Shown one piece after another: positions 57,087 to 64,000 of a DNA stretch of 64,000 nt. This DNA comes from Dicaeum eximium. Taxonomy: Eukaryota > Chordata > Aves > Passeriformes > Dicaeidae. The position numbers and the translations under genes are program-made. The stretch spans positions 186,001 through 250,000 of the forward strand of contig VWZP01009173.1 in NCBI GenBank assembly GCA_013396995.1. Direction: 5' to 3'. The notes below the pieces were generated by a model. It searched no databases and had not been told where the DNA came from. It was given only the letters and a program-made list of their open reading frames with translations. Position 1 is the stretch's first letter. Each line of letters begins with the position of its first letter.

Positions 57087-59245
57087 CTCTGGGTCCCCTC
57101 CAGGTGTTCCCTGAGTGGATATTAAGGGATGTTTTACCTCACATCTCCCCAGGCCCCCCAGATGTGTGCTCTGCCTTCTTTTTTTCTCAACGTGCACCAA
57201 GATTGGAGCCCCAGGCACCTCAGTGCAGCCCCCAGCCCTCCCTGCAGAAATCCATTTAAAATACAACCTCGGGAATTCGGGTTCACTGCTGTAAATTCAG
57301 TTCCTGGAGTCGGCCCAGGATGCCACGTCCATCCTGGGTCCACCTCCTGACTTCTGTATGAAGGGAATGGATTCTCTTCACCCTTGTGTCTTCATTTTAC
57401 TGAGTCTGCTGTTGACTGCCTCCTTGTTTCTTGGGTCAAAGCTTTGTCCTAGCACATGAAATTGTAAATATTTAATTAACAACTGGAAAAAATGAGCTAA
57501 TCTGGCTTAGTAGCTGATAAGTATCTCCAGTCTGTTTTCAGATCCTTTTGGTTTCCTAATTCTTTTGCAGTTGTGACTTATGAATGCAAAAAGATTATCC
57601 TTTTTGTTTTTCCTCAAAAACTCTGAATTAGCCTTTGATGATTTTTTAAAAGATGCATCTGTGATCTTTCTAAAATCCCTTCATTGTCCTTTTGCTCTGT
57701 CCAGCATCCCTTAGCCAAACAAGGGAACAGCATAAAGAAGAAGCAAAAATTTGGATGGTGCCCCACCACACTTCCATTAAGTTCAGCCTTTGACCTGCTA
57801 CAACCAGAGTGAAAAGCATGGCAGGATATTCCTTTTTCTCCAAGCTGCCTTAGGCTGATCACTCCTTGGCTTTGAAAGTGTGTGTGTTGTTCAGACTCCT
57901 GCAGCTGGCATTTAAAACAAGTATCTTCATGGCACAGCCTGGACAAGTGTCAGAATTCACCAATATTTGGGAATTCTGCAGGGCTCTTGTGCTGGGAGTC
58001 TCTTCTCAGCCCCCTCACGTGCAGGAATCTTGGGGCTGCAGATTCTGAGAGTTTTCAGTCTAAAATTAGCATCGTTTTCCCATTTACAGGCAGGTGTTTG
58101 CTTTTCCAAACAAGCAGGATTGCAGAGCTGCAGCACATCTGTGCAGAAGTGAGAACAAAAGGGAACTGATCAAGCAACAGAAACATTTTTATTTTCTGTG
58201 TTGGGTTTTTTCCTCATGTCTCCTGGTTGCTTTCAAGGACACATCTTACCCACACACACACACAAAAAAAAATCTAAATAGACAACCAGAAAGTCAAAAA
58301 TTTGCAAAATAATTAGATGTCACTTCCAATAAGTGGGTGGCTGGGTCAGCAAACTCAGAGGCCAACATGGGCCAAAATTGCTGCATAATCTGCATGTGCA
58401 TTTATATTGGTCTTTCTCCAAGTAATGTGCTGTCACTGAGAAGAAGTGTGGCCTTTCCAATGGCCAACTGCTTCCCTGGAAAAGATTATTTGTCAAATCT
58501 GAGCCTCAACATTTAGCAAAAAGGGAAAACATGTTGTCCTTTTGAAAATGTTGGGTCTTCAGCAAGCCTGGATGATTTATAAGGGTTGTGTAGGCAATAA
58601 ATCCCCAAATCCCAAAATGCAGCCACATCTGGAGCTTCCCACTGGCCAGGGCAGGGGGGAATAAGGGAAACATCCAGAAATGGGAGGACACTCAGAGGAA
58701 AGGAAGGAATAGCATTATGAACTTTTATACTCCTGAAGAGAAAGTAACAGTAGTCACATTTTCAGCTTTCTGTCCTGTTCAAAGGGTGTGAAATTTCCTG
58801 TGATTTCATTCGGTGCTGTGTTTATTCCGTGTGACATCAGGACAGGCACAAGCATCCCACAAAGCTTTGCCTTCAGCTGAAGGGAAATTCTTTTGGTGGA
58901 AGGGAGTGCGAGGTGCTCGCTGAAAGGCGCTCACTTTGCTCACTTCTGGGAACACCCAGCTGCTTTCCTTCCCCTGGGTTTCCAGCCAGCCCTTGGCTCC
59001 TCCTGGCCACATCCTGGAGCCCGGGGGCAGCTCTGACCCTTCCTCTTCCCAAGGAACCAGGGCAGCCCAAAACCACGGGAGCAGAGAGGGACTGTGGCCA
59101 GCAGAGAGCTGGGGAGGGCAGCTGTCAGCTCTGAGAAGTGAGCAGATTTTTATTTTGGGGGGAGGGGGGCATGAGAGTAGGTTTTTTTCCTTTTTCCTTG
59201 GAGTAGATGGAAGGTGCAGCATAATTAGCAAGGAGATCAAAAGAT
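57087..59245. other. Non-coding sequence, nothing recognised
   Basis: No gene recognised. A short (CA)n with an A run lies at about 58250-58272. Confidence 0.5.
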
Positions 59246-59326
59246 AAGGAGCTGCTGGAGTGCAGTGGTGGCTGCAGAGGGGCTGAGGGGTCTGGAGCAT
59301 CTCTCAGGAGAGACTGAGAGGTGGAA
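59246..59326 (+). mobile_element. CR1 LINE internal fragment
   Basis: 'ggagctgctggagtgcagtg', 'ggggctgaggggtctggagc' and 'aggagagactgagaggtgg' match the CR1 segment upstream of the usual 3' end. The tail is missing. Confidence 0.75.
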
Positions 59327-59712
59327 CATGCAAGCACACCCTGTGTGTGTATTAATGCTCTGCACAACACCCTCGTGTTCCTGGGTGCATGCAGAGCCTG
59401 GCAAACAGATTAATACATTTCTGACAGCCCTGCGACTCCTCAGCTGCTGTGGAGATGAAATTTGCTCTGTGAATGTGCCGTGGAGCTGCAGCAGCTGCTC
59501 AGGCAGGAAGGGCTTCACCACTTGGAGAAGCTGAATTCAAAATGTTAAATAATTACAACCTCTTGCAGTCACACACGCTGCAGACAAAGTTCTGACAGCA
59601 ACATGATGTTCTTTTCTTGCCTGATTTGCGTTCTGGGGACTCTGGGCTATTCCTTGGGATGCAGACACGTGCTGTGCTTTGTGTTTCACCTCCTGCTTTG
59701 TCAGAGGTTGCT

Positions 59713-59815
59713 TGTTCCTCTCAGCCTTTGTGTTCAGCTCAAATCCTAAATCTGGGTGTTCCTCTGAGCCTCTGTGCCCAGCTCAGGTCCTAAATCTGGG
59801 TGTTCCTCCTAAATC
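59713..59815. repeat. 44-bp tandem repeat, about 2.3 copies
   Basis: Units start 'tgttcctctcagcctttgtg' (59713), 'tgttcctctgagcctctgtg' (59757) and a partial copy (59801). Each full unit ends 'cctaaatctggg'. Confidence 0.92.
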
Positions 59816-60819
59816 CTATCAAGCCATGGGGGCTAGGGATGGGGAGATAATGCTCTGGCACAGGGGAGAAGGGACAGTCAGGAGAAAGCCCCTCTGTTAG
59901 GGGTGGCACTGGGTGCAGGTTCCCAGCTTGTCAGGCAGGAGGAAAGGGCAAAAACCCTCCTCGTGCCTGGCTGAGGAATATAGACCCACTGGATTTACTC
60001 TTGAGACTCAGCAAACGGGAGCAGGGCTCTCTCAGACCCCTGACACCTCCCACAGGTTGTGTATCACGAGTTTAACCACAGCAGCTCCGTGGCTGTGGCT
60101 CCATCCGTGCACGTTCCCTGCCCGGGTTTGCTGGGGCACCGGGGGGTTTTGGTGAAGAAAAGCAGCTGTGCAGTGGTAAAACAGCTTTACAGTTGTTCAA
60201 AAGCCCAGCTTTGGCCCCAGGGGATGTGTGCTGGCTCTCAGAGGATCTCTGCTGGCTGCAGGGCACCATTCAGGCACACAGGTGCGGGTCAGCCCTGGCT
60301 GTGTTTGGGCTCAGCCTCTGCCCACGCTCTCAGAGGTGCCTGACAGAGCTGGAGCAGTTCTGGAGAGGAGATGAGGTGTGCTCACTCCAGGGCATTGCCC
60401 AGGCTGCAGGAAGAGCCAGCCCTGTGGGACACAGCTGGGAAATGCAGGGTGCTCCAACCCTCTTTGCCCAGGAGAGTGAGCGAAGGCAAAGGAACTTGTG
60501 CGTGTTCACAATTCCTTCAGCTGAGCTCCTGGACATCCTGCAAACCTCCTGGGAGCAGCTTCCATTGCACCTGGGGGCTTTTTATCCAAACCCAGCTGTA
60601 CCAGACCAAAATCCTTTCCCTTTTAAGCAAATAGGAATTTATGATTTTTCAGAATCATATGTCAGTTTGGGCTCAGCTGCTTCAGTGTTTATTAAAAGGA
60701 TCTCACAATCAGCTTTTTTCAGGGGTATAAAATCACTGCAAGGAGTGATGCCCCAGACATTCCCTTCCAATTACCCTGAACTGGAAGACTCAATTGCTCT
60801 GAGTCATTTCATTCTGCAA
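59816..60819. other. Non-coding sequence; one 209-codon frame, unassigned
   Basis: The plus frame 60193-60822 is among the longer ungapped ones in the window. Its last 100 codons (for example LLDILQTSWEQLPLHLGAFY) look varied, but there is no domain, no consistent splice context, and the left part is low-complexity. Chance is likely. Confidence 0.4.
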
Positions 60820-61140
60820 TGACTGTTTTCGTGGATGTGATTTAAATGATGCCAAAGGTTTTTAATTAAAGTCACCCTTGTCATGCAAATATTTAATTTG
60901 GATTGATATATTTTTAGCTGTAAACCACTGTCTTGATTTTTGGAAAAGGCTCTTTAAAATTCATGGGAGTGTTTGGTACAACACTGTGTTGGTTGTGACA
61001 TGAGGTGTCTGTCAGTCATTCACTGCCTGCCTGGCTGCTGAGGGTGGAGAGGTGAAATTCCACCTCAGACTCTTTCAGAACAGCAGAGATTGTTGCTAGG
61101 CTTGTACCATTTCTGAAAAATATGAATAAAAATAATATTT
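60820..61140. promoter_or_regulatory. AT-rich candidate regulatory block
   Basis: Contains an exact octamer 'atgcaaat' with 'atttaatttggattgatata' just after it, 'tttttaattaaagtc', and further ATTA words, with no repeat family. Conservation is not tested. Confidence 0.2.
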
Positions 61141-61443
61141 CATAAAGGTGGGCTTGCTGCAAAACCTTGCACCTTTTCCTGAGCTGGTGGAGTCACCCCC
61201 CTGCAGGAAGAGCTGAAGTGTTTTTCTGAAGAATTCTGGTTTTAGTGTTCAGCATTCTAAGCAAGTGTTTTAATACAAGAACTTTCAAGAGTCAGAGTCC
61301 AAAAAATGAACAGAAATAGCTGCAGACATATTTCTTTTTTTTTTTTTTTAATTTTTTTTCCCTGGCACAGCACTGAAGAGGAGAAGCTGTAGTGTCTGTC
61401 CTTTGAGTTATTCTGATTACAGAAAGCAGCTGATGCAGTGTTG
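61141..61443. other. Non-coding sequence with a long poly-T run
   Basis: A T run with one interruption lies at about 61329-61368. No gene is seen. Confidence 0.5.
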
Positions 61444-61512
61444 AGCAGGAAGCCAGATTAGGTGGCCTCTGGAGGTCTCTTCCAGCCTATGCTTCCTGAA
61501 ATTGCATGATTT
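61444..61512 (+). mobile_element. CR1 LINE 3' end scrap
   Basis: 'ccagattaggtggcctctgg' and 'aggtctcttccagcctatgc' match the end of a CR1 tail in sense orientation, with the terminal 'tgattct' units decayed. Confidence 0.75.
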
Positions 61513-63578
61513 GAAAGTCATCTTCACAATAAGTGATAAACCTGAGAATTCCCACATACTGAAAATCAGGATTTTTTCTTCTACCTTGAAGGAAGTCTCT
61601 ATTTATTGTGCTTCCACAGTTCCTGCTGCATAATCCCCATCTCTGGGGCTGTGCTGTGTCCTGGAGAAAGGACTAAACAGAAGCCTTTGCTTTCCTTTGT
61701 GTTTTTGGGCTGTTTAAGGATCATGGAACGGTTTGGGCCATTCTCCCTCTTCTGCTTGTGAGGCCTCACTTTCCTGGCAGTGGGTGCCAAAGGCACCCCT
61801 GGAGCAGCAGTAACACCCCAGAGATTTTCCTGTGGCCTGGCTGGTCCCCACAGAGGCTGGCTTTACACCAAATTGCACAGCAAACCAACAGCAGAAGGGG
61901 ATGGAATTAAATGCAAGCTGGCAATCTGTGCATGGCTTCTTAAAAAAAAGGTAAATGGAGCAACAAAGGCAGCAAACACCTCAGAGGGAACTTTGCTGCT
62001 TTTCACTTCTGGCACAGAATGCTGATGAGGGCTTTTTTGGGGAGGGGTGGGGGCTGTAAACAAAAATATTCCTGCAGCTTTTGGCTGTGAAGTAGCAGTC
62101 AGAGAAAGCCAAGATGATTTCAAAACATGTTTCTGTTCGGTTTGGAGATTCTCTCTTTTTTTGCAGCCACAGTTAATATTCTCTGCCTGTCTGAGGTGCA
62201 TTTAGACACAGAGCATAATCAACCATGCTTCCCAGAGATGTGTCTGGTCAGGAGAGCACCTTGCAGGATGTGTGGCTGCACCCACACCAGGGAGGGGATG
62301 CTTCTGGCAGGCTTTACTCCAGGAATTCTGCTTTAGCTCAGGAAATCTGGTTCTCCCTTTGCTTTGGGGCACGAGGCTGACTCTGCTTTGCACTGCTCCC
62401 TTTTCCAGGTGGCCTTTGAGACAGGCACAGAAAAAGTGCTCTGAAAAATTGTTGTTATCTCAAGGGGTGCTTTAGGAGACAGAAAACCTGCAACAGTGTT
62501 GGTTTTGGAATGTCTAGCAGCAAAGCAGAGATTCCCAGGATAAAACCAGTGCACCCTTTGGTCTAATCAAAGGTTAATTGAGTCTGCACTGTCAGTCAGG
62601 CTGAAGGAAGCGGAGCAGCATTTTAGAGAGCAGCATCAAAAAGCCCCATTCAGTGATCTGCAGAGGCTGCCAGCTGCTTGACAGGGGTGAGCTGAGCTCT
62701 TTTTGAAACAAGCTCCTCTTATTAATAATGCTTCTGGTTTCTCTAATTATCCGCTCATTGTTCTGTAAAAGACGAAGCACTTTGAGTGTTCCAGCTAAGA
62801 AACCAGACTGTGCTGGTGCACAGCAGTGGAATGGCACGGAGGCTGACCCCAGCACTGTCTGCAGCAGCTGGTGTCTCCTCTGGGCCAGCCCAGACCCCAT
62901 CTGCCTCTCCAGACACAGAACACGAGCCTGGTTCCCTTTCTGTGCCTCTCACAGCATCTTCTGATGGAGCAGTCAGCTGGCTTGTTCCTCTGCTGCTCTC
63001 TCTGTTCTCCAGAAACAGGGGGGATAAAGTGACAGATACTTGAAGTAAACGAGTGATTTGGTTTGCAACAAAAAGCAAGAGAAGCTTTCTTTTTTTTTTT
63101 TCCCAGAGAAAGGCAACAGGAGAACTTCATGTGCTCTTGTCTTCCCCTGTGCCTCTGGGAAGCCAGGTGAGGGAATCAGAAGGAGGTATTGAAGGCTGCC
63201 TTTGCCAGAACAGGAATTGTCCCCGTGTCTCACAGGTCCCAGACACCTCTCCTTGGCTGGAACTGGCGGCCAGTTCATGGCACCGGTCACCATCCCCTCA
63301 GCACAGGACCCCACCAGCCTCTGACCCACAGCTCTGAAAATTTATTGATTTCCGTGCCTGTTAGGGCTGTTTGCCTCAATCCCAGTGCAATGTGTCCCTG
63401 CACTGAGGACTAATGTGACCTTTTGAAAATGAGGATCAAACATTTGGCTTCAGAGGTTGCAGTGTTTGCATAAAATCCACCCAGTTTCCCTCACCAGGTT
63501 TTATGGTTGTTGCCCTCTCCTTGAAGTCAGGAATTGCTTGCTGTACATCCAAACATTTCAGAGGTGAGCACATCTTGT
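61513..63578. other. Non-coding sequence, nothing recognised
   Basis: 2 kb without a recognised gene or mobile element. Frames on both strands at 62592-63413 overlap and carry no domain. A T run lies near 63090-63101. Confidence 0.5.
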
Positions 63579-63579
63579 T

Positions 63580-64000
63580 ATCCCAGAATCCTGGCACAGT
63601 GGGGTTGGAAGGGACCTCTGGGGATCACCCAGGTCCCAAAGCAGGGTCACCTGGAGCAGGTGACACGGGAATTTGGGATTTTGGGATGTCTCCAGAGATG
63701 GAGACTCCAGGCCCTCCCTGAGCAGCTGTTCCAGGGCTCTGCCCCCTCCATGCACAGAAGTTCTTCCTCAGGTTGAGGTGGAACTTGTTGTGTTTCAGTT
63801 CATGGCCACTGCTCCTCATCCTGTCACTGGCAGCACTGAGCAGAGTCTGGCACCCTCCTGTGACAGCCCTGGGGACATTTGTGTGGATGGATGGGACATT
63901 TGTGTGGATGGATGGGACATCTGTGTGGATGGATGGGACATTTGTGTGGATGGATGGATCCCCTCAGCCTTCCCTTCTCCACACTGACCAGGCCCAAGGC
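63580..64000 (-). mobile_element. CR1 LINE 3' end, continues beyond the window
   Basis: Reverse-complement CR1: 'ggttggaagggacctctggg', 'gtcacctggagcaggtgaca', 'gatgtctccagagatggaga' and 'agttcttcctcaggttgagg', then after a 21-bp tandem array 'cccctcagccttcccttctc'. It is the most complete minus-strand copy and is cut by the window edge. Confidence 0.95.
63872..63955. repeat. 21-bp tandem repeat, four copies, inside CR1
   Basis: The unit 'gggacatttgtgtggatgga' plus t recurs at 63872, 63893, 63914 and 63935, with one base change in the third copy. It reads DICVDGW repeatedly on plus because the unit is a multiple of three. It is an expansion within a mobile element and not a gene. Confidence 0.96.

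Noticed and set aside
1..64000. tRNA, rRNA, snoRNA or microRNA genes
   Set aside because: I saw no A/B-box tRNA pattern or other recognisable RNA gene by reading. A covariance-model scan could still find small ones.

Overview
The window reads as vertebrate, very probably songbird, nuclear DNA. At least 17 stretches match the 3' region of the CR1 LINE as I know it from birds, on both strands, with the avian tail motif 'cccttccaacccaaaccatt'. There are no mammalian Alu, L1 or B1 elements. Interspersed repeats are sparse, one CpG island is sharp, and there are no bacterial-style gene arrays. Open frames are short, overlapping and without recognisable domains, so nearly all of them are chance. 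I found no protein-coding gene, tRNA, rRNA or CRISPR array that I can name.

Layout. 1-5 kb: non-coding, with an old CR1 scrap, a 600-bp pyrimidine-rich strand and an AT-rich block near 3.5-3.9 kb. 5-7 kb: a CR1 tail, an 18-bp perfect palindrome and a (GGAGCA)n array broken by a 635-bp assembly gap. 7-32 kb: mostly featureless intergenic or intronic DNA with AT-rich blocks rich in homeodomain-, octamer- or forkhead-like words, a (CAG)9 tract and several CR1 tails. 33-36 kb: the functional centre of gravity. It holds a CpG island of about 2 kb (33.18-35.25 kb) with a second CpG-rich stretch to 36.09 kb, broken by a 301-bp gap. Two plus-strand segments there have strong acceptors and donors (33163-33283 and 35871-36089) and could be exons of one transcript. 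36.1-36.7 kb: an LTR-like sequence followed by a 41-bp tandem array carrying octamer motifs. 37-64 kb: non-coding DNA with CR1 tails (one containing a 158-bp tandem duplication), minisatellites of 74, about 21, 44 and 21 bp, a second LTR-like block near 56.2-56.7 kb, and a CR1 running off the right edge.

The simplest reading is a regulatory or intronic landscape around a CpG-island promoter. Transcript direction is not settled. The two best splice-bounded segments are on plus, but other splice-like segments occur on both strands, and none gives a product I recognise. No undescribed system is demonstrated here. The most useful leads are the splice-bounded segments around the CpG island, the octamer-bearing 41-bp array beside the LTR-like element, and the cluster of AT-rich candidate regulatory blocks.
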